A stretch of DNA of 38,222 nucleotides from Alphaproteobacteria bacterium (GTDB taxonomy: Bacteria; Pseudomonadota; Alphaproteobacteria; Reyranellales; Reyranellaceae): positions 1 through 38,222 of the forward strand of contig JAFKFK010000047.1 of NCBI GenBank assembly GCA_017307275.1. Reading direction: 5' to 3'. Within the stretch, counting starts at the first letter, position 1. Each line of letters starts with the position of its first letter. Below, piece after piece: positions 16,340 to 24,413 of the stretch. The notes under the pieces were generated by a model. It worked only from the letters and a program-made list of their open reading frames with translations. It had not been told where the DNA came from and made no database searches. The translations under genes and the position numbers were made by a program.

Positions 16340-18316
16340 CTACCGCGTCGCGCCGAGGAGGGCTACAGCCTGCGCCGCAAGCTGGTCGATCGCGCGCTTG
16401 GCCGCGAGGTAATCCTCGGCGCGCGACAGCCATCCCGCCGTTGCCCGCGCGGTCTGTGGCGGCATCGACTTCACCAGCTCCACCGCCTTGCCGAGATCGC
16501 CGGCTTCGACGGCGGCTTCGGCGCGCGCCAGCTTGGCTTCGACGCTGTCGCCCTGGACGTCGGCGCCGACACGGCGCAGCGAGACGAGGTTGCGGAGCTT
16601 GCCCATCAGCCGTTCGCCGAACGAATCGTCGGCGACATCGTCGGCCAGAGCCGCCTTGGCCATCGCTGGAAAGGCAGCTCCAAGTGCTGTGCGCGAGCTG
16701 ACGCCGGACTGCGCGTAAGGCTGCAGGGCCGTGACGATCTCGCCGAGCTTGGCATCGTTCTGCGCGAGCGGCGCCAACAGTTTGAGGTCGGCCGCGAAAG
16801 GCAGATCCGAATCGAGCGCGGCGTTCAGGCGGGCCGCGATGCCGATCACGGCCGAGGCGTTCGCGGCGGCCAGGGCTTTCTGCTCGCCAGCGCCGCGTGC
16901 GCTCGCTTCGCTGCGCGCCTTGTCGACGGCATCGGCCAGCACCTTGGCCTGATCGCGTTGACCGGACACCGCCTGGTCGAGCGACTGCAAGGCATTGCGC
17001 AGGGTGGCGATCTCGAGCTTCAGCGACGAGATCTCCCTTTCCTGGTCGGGGTTCGGCGCCGCCACACTCGGTGCGGCAGGAGCGGGGTCGGGGGCGGGCG
17101 CCGACGCGGGACGGCTTTCCAGCGCCTCGACCTTGCGACGCAGCTCGGCGATGGCGGGATCCGGCGATGACGGCGCGGGCGTTGCTGTGGCAGGCCGCTC
17201 GGCGGCCGTCGCCGACAGGGCGCGCAACCGCTTCTCCAGGTCGTCGAGCTTGACCATCATTTCGGCACGCGCCGCCGTGACGGTTACCGTCGCGGCTGCG
17301 GCGGCATCCTGACGGACGGCCTGCAGGTCGAGTGCCGGTGTCGGCGCGGGTACGGCGGCATTGCCCTGCCACAGGTTACGGATCTCCGCAGGCCAGTAGG
17401 GCAACGAGATCAGCGCACCCGCCAGGACGAGGCAGGACGACACGATGCCGGTGATGAAAGCGCCGACCACGCCGATGCCGTGGCGTACCGGGACGGGACG
17501 CGGAGGGGTGGGGGCGACGGGCGGCGTGGGATCGGCAGAAGCACGATCGGGAGAAGAAGGTGTATCGCTCATGATGCTCGGTCCTTCTACGCCGGCGGCG
17601 GCAAGTCGGTCGATTTCGTCGAGAACGGCCTGACGGGTCGGCCGCGTCGCCGCGACCGTTGCCTTGAAGGGCAGTTCCCTCAAGGGCTCGACGGCGGCCG
17701 GGCTGATGGCAATCGCCGTGACATTCGTGAGGGCGCTCGACACGCCCGCCTTCTGCACCAGCCGCACGAACAGATCGGCGGCGCGCGGCGAGAAGAAGGT
17801 CGCGGCGTCGAGGGCACGGCCTTCGATCGCGGCACGAGCCGAATCGGGCAAGGCAGTCTCTTCGCGCGCTTCGTAGAGCGCGAAGCGGCGAACCTCGAAG
17901 CCGTCGGCCTTTAATGCTTCGGCAAAGTCGAGCGCGATATCGACGCCCGACACATGCAGCAGCGGCCCCGATTTGGGATCGAGTTCCTTGCGCACCAGTT
18001 CGGCGAGCGCGAGCCCGTCGGCCGACGCCGAGGTGACGGCGCTGAAGCCCAGCCCCTCGGCGGTCGAGGCCGTGGTGTCGCCGACGGCAAAGATCGGCCG
18101 GCCGCGCTGATCGCTTGCCTCGGCGAGCGCGCGCGCGCCATTGGCACTGGTCAGCAGGATTGCCTGGGCAGCCGCGAGGGCTGCGGAGAACCCCGCAGGT
18201 GGCCGCAGGATCTGCAGATGGAACAGCGGTGCGATCACCGGCACATGGCCGCGCTCGCTTAGCGCTGCCGCCAGCGTTGTCGCCTCGCGTTCCGGCCGGG
18301 TGATCAGCACGCGCAT
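16340..18316 (-). CDS. Uroporphyrinogen-III synthase fused in frame to a Mic60/mitofilin-like protein
   Basis: One 658-residue frame holds two proteins that are normally separate. Residues 1 to about 240 are HemD-like (MRVLITRPEREATTLAAAL, LLTSANGARAL, FAVGDTTASTAEGLGF, ATFFSPRAAD), which cyclises hydroxymethylbilane to uroporphyrinogen III. From Met249 there is a Pro-rich linker, one membrane segment (about 279-300), an Ala-rich coiled coil (about 330-500) and a C-terminal mitofilin-like end (LRNLVSLRRVGADV, then DSVEAKLARAEAAV). Bacterial Mic60 homologues shape inner membranes and often neighbour heme genes. ATG 18316 is preceded by GGAG at five bases. An internal ATG at 17572 could make a separate Mic60 product. 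hemC is not adjacent. Confidence 0.83.
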   Translation of the reverse strand: MRVLITRPEREATTLAAALSERGHVPVIAPLFHLQILRPPAGFSAALAAAQAILLTSANGARALAEASDQRGRPIFAVGDTTASTAEGLGFSAVTSASADGLALAELVRKELDPKSGPLLHVSGVDIALDFAEALKADGFEVRRFALYEAREETALPDSARAAIEGRALDAATFFSPRAADLFVRLVQKAGVSSALTNVTAIAISPAAVEPLRELPFKATVAATRPTRQAVLDEIDRLAAAGVEGPSIMSDTPSSPDRASADPTPPVAPTPPRPVPVRHGIGVVGAFITGIVSSCLVLAGALISLPYWPAEIRNLWQGNAAVPAPTPALDLQAVRQDAAAAATVTVTAARAEMMVKLDDLEKRLRALSATAAERPATATPAPSSPDPAIAELRRKVEALESRPASAPAPDPAPAAPSVAAPNPDQEREISSLKLEIATLRNALQSLDQAVSGQRDQAKVLADAVDKARSEASARGAGEQKALAAANASAVIGIAARLNAALDSDLPFAADLKLLAPLAQNDAKLGEIVTALQPYAQSGVSSRTALGAAFPAMAKAALADDVADDSFGERLMGKLRNLVSLRRVGADVQGDSVEAKLARAEAAVEAGDLGKAVELVKSMPPQTARATAGWLSRAEDYLAAKRAIDQLAAQAVALLGATR

Positions 18317-18362
18317 CACGTCTCCGTAGCCGGGGCTTCCCGCCGACGCAACGACAGAGAAA

Positions 18363-18827
18363 CTACAGGAGGACGACGCCTTCCAGCGCCAGCAATTTGC
18401 GTTTGGTCGGCAAGCCCTGGCCGCCGGAGAAGCCGCCTTCCTTGCCGCCGCTGCCCATTACACGATGGCAGGGCACGATTATCGGGATGGGATTGCGCCC
18501 GCACGCCATGCCGATCGCCCGCGGACCGGAGCCCAACGCCGTCGCCATGCCGCCATAGGTCGCAGTCTCGCCGTAGGGAATCTCGCTCATCATCTTCCAG
18601 ACGCTCTTCTGGAAGTCGGTGCCGCGCGCGGCGAGCGGCAGATCGAAATGCTTGAGTTTGCGCGCGAAATAGCGCTCAAGCTGGTGCACGGCTTCTTTCA
18701 GCACGGGATTCGCGTCCTGATCACGTGCATGTTCGCCGTCGCTGGCCCAGCGCAGGCCGGTCAAGGCGTCCTCGTCGGCCTCGATCGCCAGCCTGCCGAC
18801 CGGGCTCGTGACGTAACAAATTGACAT
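18363..18827 (-). CDS. ogt: Methylated-DNA--protein-cysteine methyltransferase
   Basis: Repairs O6-alkylguanine by irreversible transfer of the alkyl group to a cysteine. The active-site motif PCHRV is at 119-123, with Cys120 as acceptor. The DNA-binding helix-turn-helix region is ETATYGGMATALGSGPRAIGMA and the Asn-hinge is GRNPIP (110-115). The length of 154 residues matches the short Ogt/MGMT form without an Ada domain. The start is ATG 18827 (MSICYVTSPVG), which fits the family's usual beginning; the frame is open to 18896, but that would overlap the divergent hydrolase gene. The ribosome site is weak. It is probably its own transcript, 46 bp upstream of hemD-mic60. Confidence 0.92.
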   Translation of the reverse strand: MSICYVTSPVGRLAIEADEDALTGLRWASDGEHARDQDANPVLKEAVHQLERYFARKLKHFDLPLAARGTDFQKSVWKMMSEIPYGETATYGGMATALGSGPRAIGMACGRNPIPIIVPCHRVMGSGGKEGGFSGGQGLPTKRKLLALEGVVLL

Positions 18828-18888
18828 CTTGCGAGCGTAGCGTCCGGCGTCGTCATTTGCCAACATGGGGGAAATGTCAGGGGGAGTG

Positions 18889-20286
18889 ATGAGCAAGGGC
18901 CTGCGATCCTCGTTTGGGGGGCCCAGTCGACGCGCGTTCCTGGGTGGCGCAAGTTTGCTGCTGCCTTCGATGGCGCTCGCCCAGACGCAGGGGACACCGC
19001 GACGTCAGGCGCCGGCCGAGGCCGGTCCGCCGCCGGTCGTGTTCGTGCATGGCAATGGCGATTCGAGCGCGCTCTGGATCAACAATCTCTGGCGCTTCGA
19101 AGCGAACGGCTACAAGCGCAACCAGCTCTTCGCCATCGACTTCGCCTACCCCAACGCTCGCAGCGACGATTCCAAGCCACAGCCGTTCCGGTCGTCGTCC
19201 GAAGACCAGATGAAGGAGCTGGCGGCCTTCGTGGCGCAGGTGCTGAAGGCCACGCGCCGGCGCAAGGTGGCGCTGGTTGGCTCGTCGCGCGGTGGCAATG
19301 CGATCCGCAGCTTCCTGAAGAACGGCGGCGGCGCGGAGCAGGTGAGCCATGCGGTTCTCTGTGGCACGCCGAACAAGGGCATCGTGATCTCCGACACGAT
19401 ATTGCCCGGCAGCGAATTCAACGGCGCCTTTCCGTTCCTGAAGGGACTGAACGCCGGCACCGACGATCTCATTGCCGGCGTCGAGCTGATGGCGATCCGC
19501 TCCGACAAGAACGACAAATACTCGCAGCCGGATGGCCGCTTCGTCGGCGCGCCCGGCAAGCCGACCGGCGTCGGCTACGACGCCTCCGAACTGCGTGGCG
19601 CCAAGAACGTGATCCTGGACGGGCTCGACCATCGCGAGGTTGCATTCCACAAGCTCGCCTTCGCCGCGATGTACGAACACATCACCGGTAAGGCGCCCGG
19701 CAGCATGTTCATCGCGCAGGAGCCGCGGCCGGTGCTGAACGGCAAGGTCACCGGCATCGCCGAGGGTGCCTACACCAACGTCGCCGCGAGCGGCGCAGAG
19801 GTCGAGATCTTCGAGGTCGACCCCCGCACCGGCGACCGGGTGAGTGCGGTGGCGCTGCATCGCAAGACCACCGGCGAAGACGGCGTGTGGGGGCCCTTCA
19901 TCGGCCGCGCCGATACCTACTACGAATTCGTGCTGCACATGCAGGGCCAGCCGACGACGCACACCTATCGGTCGCCCTTCCTGCGGTCGAGCGACGTCGT
20001 GCATCTCCGGCCCCAGCCGTTCATCAAGGCGGACGAAGGTGCCGGCGCCGTCACGATCATGAGTCGGCCGCGCGGCTATTTCGGCGTCGGCCGTGACAAG
20101 TTCACGCTCGACGGCAAGGTACCGCCCGGCATCAACGATGGCGTGCCGGGCGCATCGACCGGCAGGCTCTCCTTCGATGCTTCGCCGGCGCGCACCGTCG
20201 TGGCGGTGTTCAACAACGAAACCGTGCCGACCCGGACCTGGCCAGCCAAGGACGGCCACGTCGTGGTGGCCGAGTTCCTGAACTAA
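18889..20286 (+). CDS. Tat-exported alpha/beta hydrolase (lipase/esterase-like)
   Basis: The N-terminus is a twin-arginine signal (SRRAFLGGASLLLPSMALA, residues 13-31), so the 465-residue protein is likely exported folded to the periplasm or beyond. The hydrolase core begins at VVFVHGNGDSSALW (about 50-63). The nucleophile elbow is GSSRG with Ser133, and a likely catalytic His lies in DGLDHREVAFH. After about residue 300 a beta-rich C-terminal half follows, with no motif I recognise. It resembles secreted lipases or polyhydroxyalkanoate depolymerases only in the core. I chose ATG 18889, with GGGGGAG just before it, but ATG at 18874 or 18865 is possible. The stop abuts the convergent ATC-hydrolase stop. 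Confidence 0.75.
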   Translation: MSKGLRSSFGGPSRRAFLGGASLLLPSMALAQTQGTPRRQAPAEAGPPPVVFVHGNGDSSALWINNLWRFEANGYKRNQLFAIDFAYPNARSDDSKPQPFRSSSEDQMKELAAFVAQVLKATRRRKVALVGSSRGGNAIRSFLKNGGGAEQVSHAVLCGTPNKGIVISDTILPGSEFNGAFPFLKGLNAGTDDLIAGVELMAIRSDKNDKYSQPDGRFVGAPGKPTGVGYDASELRGAKNVILDGLDHREVAFHKLAFAAMYEHITGKAPGSMFIAQEPRPVLNGKVTGIAEGAYTNVAASGAEVEIFEVDPRTGDRVSAVALHRKTTGEDGVWGPFIGRADTYYEFVLHMQGQPTTHTYRSPFLRSSDVVHLRPQPFIKADEGAGAVTIMSRPRGYFGVGRDKFTLDGKVPPGINDGVPGASTGRLSFDASPARTVVAVFNNETVPTRTWPAKDGHVVVAEFLN

Positions 20287-20781
20287 CTACTTCTCGTACG
20301 TGTAGTGGAAGTTGCAGTGGCTGGCGCCCTGCATGATCGTCTGCGTGCGGTCGAGCTTGAGCTTGGGGTCGTAGCCTTCGCAGAAGGCGCCGTCGCGGTT
20401 GCATGACAGGAGATGGCCGATCTCGCCCAGGCCCATCGCCTTGTAGGTCTCGGCGTAGCGGCAACGCACGACATTGAAGGTGAAGCTCTCGTCGTTCTGT
20501 TCCTTGACCTCGATTTCGAGGGCGCCGCCCTTGGTCCAGAGCGGCATGACGTCCTGGAAGGCTTTGAGCGAGGTGCCCCCGGGAGCGGCGGCGGCGAACT
20601 GGCGGGCCTGCTCGATGGCCGAACGACGCACCGAGTCCTCGATGGTCTTCTTGGCGACGGCCTCGCCATGGCTCGCCTTCAGGGTCTCGTAGACCTCTTT
20701 CAGGATCTCGGCCTCGATCGTCCGCTTCTCGAGCATCGACAGGCCCTCGGGATGAGGGGCGGAATGGGGGGACTGGCTCAT
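20287..20781 (-). CDS. L-2-amino-thiazoline-4-carboxylic acid (ATC) hydrolase-family protein
   Basis: A 164-residue protein. The N-terminal half is helical (EAEILKEVYETLKASHGEAVA). The conserved C-terminal half carries VVRCRYAETYKAMGLGEIG, LLSCNRDGAFCEGYDP and RTQTIMQGASHCNFHY, the pattern of the ATC hydrolase family (Pfam L-2-amino-thiazoline-4-carboxylic acid hydrolase). Characterised Pseudomonas members open the thiazoline ring on the way to L-cysteine, but most homologues are untested. Five cysteines are present, several in conserved positions. ATG 20781 has GGAGG about five bases upstream. No cysteine-pathway gene is adjacent. It is divergent from argC with a 272-bp gap. Confidence 0.82.
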   Translation of the reverse strand: MSQSPHSAPHPEGLSMLEKRTIEAEILKEVYETLKASHGEAVAKKTIEDSVRRSAIEQARQFAAAAPGGTSLKAFQDVMPLWTKGGALEIEVKEQNDESFTFNVVRCRYAETYKAMGLGEIGHLLSCNRDGAFCEGYDPKLKLDRTQTIMQGASHCNFHYTYEK

Positions 20782-20828
20782 GGCTGCCTCCAACAGGGAA
20801 GAATCGAGCCTAGCCGGTCCTCGCCATC

Positions 20829-20987
20829 TTGACAGGGGGGCTCCCCGATGAAATATCCGCCCCACTATGATCCAACGGTCCGCTCCCTTCCGGTCGCGAC
20901 GTCGCCGCTTTTCCAAGCGGCGTGAAGACGCGCGCGCGTAACAGGCGCGCCGTATCGTGAAGCCGCTGGAGAGGATCAGGCGGCTTC
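20829..20987 (+). promoter_or_regulatory. Putative argC promoter and hairpin-rich leader
   Basis: TTGACA at 20829-20834 is a perfect -35 box, but no convincing -10 follows at 16-18 bp (AAATAT at 20851-20856 is the nearest). Downstream are an 8-bp perfect hairpin with a TTCC loop (20903-20922) and a second 8-bp stem, GAAGCCGC (20959-20966) with GCGGCTTC (20980-20987). A GC-alternating stretch with GGCGCGCC lies between them. A structured leader is possible, but chance pairing in GC-rich DNA is not excluded. Confidence 0.35.
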
Positions 20988-21053
20988 CCATCACCTTCTT
21001 CTCCAGTTGGCCGAGTTTCCAAAGGCCCTGAATTCGAGAGAAAGAAGCCCAGC

Positions 21054-22019
21054 ATGAGCACGAACAAGACCAAGATTTTCATCGACGGCCAGCACGGCAC
21101 GACCGGGCTCAAGATCCACGAGCGACTGAAGGACCGGCCGGACGTGGAGCTGCTCGAACTGCCGATGGCCGACCGCAAGGATCTGGCCAAGCGGGTCGAG
21201 ATCACCAAGGCGGCGGACATCGCCGTGCTCTGCCTGCCCGACGCGGCGGTGAAGGAGCTGATGGTGGCCGTCGGCGATGCCGACACCTGCGTGATCGACG
21301 CCAGCACGGCGCATCGCGTTGCCGATGGCTGGACCTTCGGCTTCCCGGAGATGACCAAGACGCAGCGCCAGAAGCTGCTGGACTCGAACCGGATCAGCAA
21401 TCCCGGCTGCTACTCGACGGGCGGCATCGCGCTGATGAACCCGCTGGTTGAAGCCGGTGTCATCCGCAAGGACGCGACGCCCGCCGTCTTCGGCGTCTCG
21501 GGCTACACCGGCGGCGGCAAGGAGCTGATCGCCGTCCATGAAGGGACGCCCGATGTCGAGCCGTTCGGCATCTACGGTGTCGAGCTGACGCACAAGCACG
21601 TGCCGGAGATGAAGAAGTACTCCGGCCTGACGCATGCGCCGTTGTTCGTGCCGTCGGTCGGCCACTACGCCCAGGGCATGCTGGTCATGGTGCCGATCAC
21701 ACGCGACATCACCGCCAAGGCGGTGACGGCGAAGGACGTGCACGAGGTGCTGGCTGGCCACTATGCCGGCGAGACCTTCGTCACGGTGCGGCCGCTCGCC
21801 GACCGCAAGTGGCTGGAACGCGACCGGTTCCTGCGCGCCGACCGGCTGACCGACACCAACTCGATGGAGCTTGCGGTCTACGGCAACGATGCCGAAGGCA
21901 ACATCCTGGTCGTGGCGTCGCTCGACAATCTTGGCAAGGGCGCGTCGGGCGCCGCCGTGCAGGTGATCAACCTCAAGACCGGCGTCGACGAAACCACGGG
22001 CCTTGCCGTCGCGGCCTGA
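21054..22019 (+). CDS. argC: N-acetyl-gamma-glutamyl-phosphate reductase, type 2
   Basis: Third step of arginine synthesis: NADPH-dependent reduction of N-acetylglutamyl phosphate to the semialdehyde. The protein has 321 residues and belongs to the short type 2 class. The nucleotide-binding loop is DGQHGTTGLKI (11-21). The catalytic cysteine is Cys119 in SNPGCYSTGG. The conserved VSGYTGGGKELI and the C-terminal LDNLGKGASGAAVQ are also present. The start is ATG 21054 with a purine-rich AGAAAGAAG upstream. It is monocistronic: a 272-bp leader precedes it and a strong terminator follows 25 bp after the stop. No other arg genes are near. Confidence 0.96.
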   Translation: MSTNKTKIFIDGQHGTTGLKIHERLKDRPDVELLELPMADRKDLAKRVEITKAADIAVLCLPDAAVKELMVAVGDADTCVIDASTAHRVADGWTFGFPEMTKTQRQKLLDSNRISNPGCYSTGGIALMNPLVEAGVIRKDATPAVFGVSGYTGGGKELIAVHEGTPDVEPFGIYGVELTHKHVPEMKKYSGLTHAPLFVPSVGHYAQGMLVMVPITRDITAKAVTAKDVHEVLAGHYAGETFVTVRPLADRKWLERDRFLRADRLTDTNSMELAVYGNDAEGNILVVASLDNLGKGASGAAVQVINLKTGVDETTGLAVAA

Positions 22020-22044
22020 CGCCGCCTGCGATCCGATACGACAA

Positions 22045-22073
22045 ACGCCCGGTCTTCAAGGACCGGGCGTTTT
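22045..22073 (+). terminator. Rho-independent terminator after argC
   Basis: A perfect 10-bp stem, ACGCCCGGTC (22045-22054) with GACCGGGCGT (22061-22070), closes a six-base loop TTCAAG and is followed by TTTT (22070-22073). It is the clearest terminator in the window. Confidence 0.93.
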
Positions 22074-22343
22074 CGTTCGGGCAGAAGAATTTTTCTCTAC
22101 AGCCTGCTTGGGAATGGAGTTTCTTCTGTTTGCCCGTGAAATTCGGCAACTGCCTCCATTGTTTGTGTCTTTAATCGAGGGCATTTCAGCAGGGTCGCAA
22201 GACGCCACCTAGAGACGACAATGACTCGCCCGATTTTCCTTCTTCGCTCGACCTGTCGATGCGGCATGTGCCGCAGGACCTAAGACGACAGTTTTCAGAG
22301 TCGAATACGGCCCCATGAACAAGGGGCCTCGAAGGAGTTAGTC
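22074..22343. other. Intergenic region with two hairpins upstream of a small ORF
   Basis: The argC-to-ORF gap is 324 bp including the terminator, and is less GC-rich than its surroundings. GCGGCATGTGCCGC (22261-22274) is a perfect inverted repeat. GGCCCC (22309-22314) and GGGGCC (22323-22328) form a six-bp stem that ends three bases before the AAGGAG ribosome site of the 62-residue protein. I see no known riboswitch consensus and no clear -35/-10 pair. Confidence 0.5.
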
Positions 22344-22532
22344 ATGTCCGAGCCATTCATCGTCGAGATCTGGGGCGAGCCCGCGGGCATTGTCCTGCGC
22401 GACGGCAACGCCTTTCGCTTCCACGCCACTGCCCGTCCGTTCTTCGAACTCGACGGCACGCAGTTCACCACGCCGGGCCACGCCCGACTGGCGGCGGCAC
22501 GCCTCAGTCCGGCACGCGTGAACGCGCGCTGA
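22344..22532 (+). CDS. Small uncharacterised protein leading an ABC transporter operon
   Basis: A 62-residue frame with a strong AAGGAG (22332-22337) six bases before its ATG, and codon use like its neighbours. The sequence starts MSEPFIVEIWGEPAGIVLRD, continues with FRFHATARPFFELDG and ends in a basic Arg-rich tail (LAAARLSPARVNAR). No signal peptide, membrane segment or metal motif is visible, and I do not recognise a family. It may be a small beta-rich cytosolic protein. It lies 25 bp upstream of the binding-protein gene on the same strand, so it is probably the first gene of that operon. A hairpin just before the ribosome site could control its translation. Confidence 0.7.
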   Translation: MSEPFIVEIWGEPAGIVLRDGNAFRFHATARPFFELDGTQFTTPGHARLAAARLSPARVNAR

Positions 22533-22557
22533 CACTGGCCTTTCAGGAAAGAGCATC

Positions 22558-23604
22558 ATGATCCCGACCTTCGTCCAGCGCCGCGCTTTCATTGCCGGCG
22601 GCGCGTCACTCCTCGCTGCGCCCGCGATCCTGTCGCGGACCACAGCCGCCCAGGGGGCCCGCGTGCCCGTCCGCGTCGGCAACATCCCGATCATCGGCGT
22701 CGCGCCGATTCTGGTCGCCGACAAGGAGGGCTGGGCGAAGGAAGCGGGTCTCGATCTCGCTTTCACGACCTTCCAGTCCGGGCCGCACGCCATCCAGGCG
22801 CTGGCTTCGGGCACCGTCGATGTCTATGTCGCGGGCATCGCCCCGCTGGGTGTCGCGCGCTCGCGCGGCATCGACGTGAAGGTGGTGGCGGCCACCGCGA
22901 CCGGTGAGAACGTCTTCGTCGGCAGCCCGCGGCTCGCGCAGCATTTCGCCGAAGGCGTCGCGCCGGCCGAGGCGTTCAAGCGCTATCGCTCGGCGACCGG
23001 CAAGCCGGCCCGGTTGGCGACCCAGCCTGCCGGCTCTGTGCCGAACACGACTCTGCAGTACTGGCTCTGGGAAGTGATCAAGGCCAACCGCGAGGATGTC
23101 GAGGTCGTCGCCATGGGCATCGACGCGACACAGCAGGCCGTGCTGGCCGATGCCGTCGAAGGCGCGACGGTGCGCGAACCGGCATTGTCGATCATTCAGA
23201 AGAACAATCCCGGTATCAAGCTGATCGAAGTCGGCGACAAGCTGTTTCCGGGGCAACCCGGCACGGTCGTTGGCGTGTCGGGTGCGTTTCTTGCCAAGCA
23301 TCCCGCGGCGGTCCAGAGCCTCGTCGACTCGCTGGTGCGCGCCGGCGATCTGCTGAAGCGCGATCCCGATCGCGCGGCGCCCGCCGTTGCGGCAACGCTC
23401 GCCAAGGGCATCGTCGATCTCGAGATCATCAAGGCGGCGCTGAAATCGCCCGCCACCAAGTTCGTCATCGACCCGCGCGAGGTCATCGGTCCGGCCAAGG
23501 CGATGGAGGCCTATCAGGTCAAGCTCGGCTCCCTGAAGGAAGCGGCCAACCTCGACGAGCTGTTCGACGTGCGTTTCTTCGAGAAGGCGCGGCGGCCGGG
23601 CTGA
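22558..23604 (+). CDS. ABC transporter substrate-binding protein, NitT/TauT (SsuA-like) type
   Basis: A 348-residue periplasmic receptor. The N-terminal signal has twin arginines (QRRAFIAGGASLLAAPAIL), suggesting Tat or Sec export. The mature part begins VPVRVGNIPIIGVAPILVADKEGWAKEAGLDL, the usual first lobe of NMT1/SsuA-like proteins that bind sulfonates, nitrate, pyrimidine precursors or aromatic acids. The segment ALASGTVDVYVAGIAPLGVARSRGIDVKVVA is the typical ligand-cleft region. The next gene's ATG overlaps its stop by one base (ATGA), so they are translationally coupled. The ligand cannot be assigned from sequence. Confidence 0.88.
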   Translation: MIPTFVQRRAFIAGGASLLAAPAILSRTTAAQGARVPVRVGNIPIIGVAPILVADKEGWAKEAGLDLAFTTFQSGPHAIQALASGTVDVYVAGIAPLGVARSRGIDVKVVAATATGENVFVGSPRLAQHFAEGVAPAEAFKRYRSATGKPARLATQPAGSVPNTTLQYWLWEVIKANREDVEVVAMGIDATQQAVLADAVEGATVREPALSIIQKNNPGIKLIEVGDKLFPGQPGTVVGVSGAFLAKHPAAVQSLVDSLVRAGDLLKRDPDRAAPAVAATLAKGIVDLEIIKAALKSPATKFVIDPREVIGPAKAMEAYQVKLGSLKEAANLDELFDVRFFEKARRPG

Positions 23605-24413
23605 TGGCGCTCACCGAAACTGCGGCCCTGCCGGCCGTTCCTGCGGCACGGCGCGCCCGGCTGAATGCGTTCAGCTCGGTCGGGCTGGGCGCGGCGGGCC
23701 TGCTCGCCTTCCTGCTGATCTGGCAGGCCGTGCCGTCGCTTGGCCTCGTCAATCCGATGATGCTGCCGGGCCCGCTCGCTATTCCGGCGGCCTTCCAGAG
23801 CGAACTCGCCTCGGGCATGTGGTTCTCGGCCGTCACCGGCAGCCTGAGCCACTACACACTGGGCCTTGTTGCGGGCTCGGCGCTGGGCATCGCGCTCGGC
23901 GTGCTCACCGGCATGTCGCGTGTTGCCGAAGACCTGACCGCGTGGGTCGTGCGCGTGCTGCGGCCGATCCCCGGTCTTGCATGGGCGCCCTTCGCCATCA
24001 TCTGGTTCGGCGTCACGCCTTCGGCTGCGGTGTTCATCATCACCATCTCGGTCTTCTGGATCGTGTTCTTCGCCGCTCATGGCGCGGTACGGGCCGTCGA
24101 CCGCGACCTGCTCGAAGTGGCCGAGGCCTTCGGCTTTCGCGCCGCGCACGAGAAGCTCTTCAAGATCTACCTGCCGGCGGCAATGCCCGGCATCCTGGTC
24201 GGCCTGCGCACCGCGCTGGGTCAGGCGTGGATGGCCGTCGTCGCCGCGGAGATCTTCGGCGTGCCCGGCCTTGGCCACCGCATGATCGAGGCATCGGCGC
24301 TGCTCGCGACCGATATCGTCATCGTCTACATGCTGACGATGGCCGCGCTCTACGGCCTGCTCGATTCCCTGTTCCTGCTCCTCCAGAACTGGTTGCTGCG
24401 ATGGAAAGCGTAA
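23604..24413 (+). CDS. ABC transporter permease, NitT/TauT (SsuC-like) type
   Basis: A 269-residue inner-membrane permease with about six hydrophobic segments. It carries the cytoplasmic EAA loop that contacts the ATPase (EVAEAFGFRAAHEKLFKIYL then PAAMPGILVGLRTALGQAW, about residues 171-210). The N-terminal 35 residues are Ala/Arg-rich and precede the first membrane helix. It pairs with the binding protein upstream and the ATPase downstream as a complete importer of the sulfonate/nitrate/taurine class. The start overlaps the upstream stop, and the ATPase start lies inside its 3' end, a 13-bp overlap. Confidence 0.92.
   Translation: MALTETAALPAVPAARRARLNAFSSVGLGAAGLLAFLLIWQAVPSLGLVNPMMLPGPLAIPAAFQSELASGMWFSAVTGSLSHYTLGLVAGSALGIALGVLTGMSRVAEDLTAWVVRVLRPIPGLAWAPFAIIWFGVTPSAAVFIITISVFWIVFFAAHGAVRAVDRDLLEVAEAFGFRAAHEKLFKIYLPAAMPGILVGLRTALGQAWMAVVAAEIFGVPGLGHRMIEASALLATDIVIVYMLTMAALYGLLDSLFLLLQNWLLRWKA

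Noticed and set aside
14177..17170. A long plus-strand open frame of nearly 1,000 codons over the metE-like, hemY and mic60 genes
   Set aside because: It is antisense to three recognisable proteins and has low-complexity Arg/Ala/Gln composition; a GC-rich shadow.
20782..20994. Longer N-terminus for the ATC-hydrolase-family protein
   Set aside because: The added 71 residues are Arg-rich with no family similarity, and GGAGG precedes ATG 20781.
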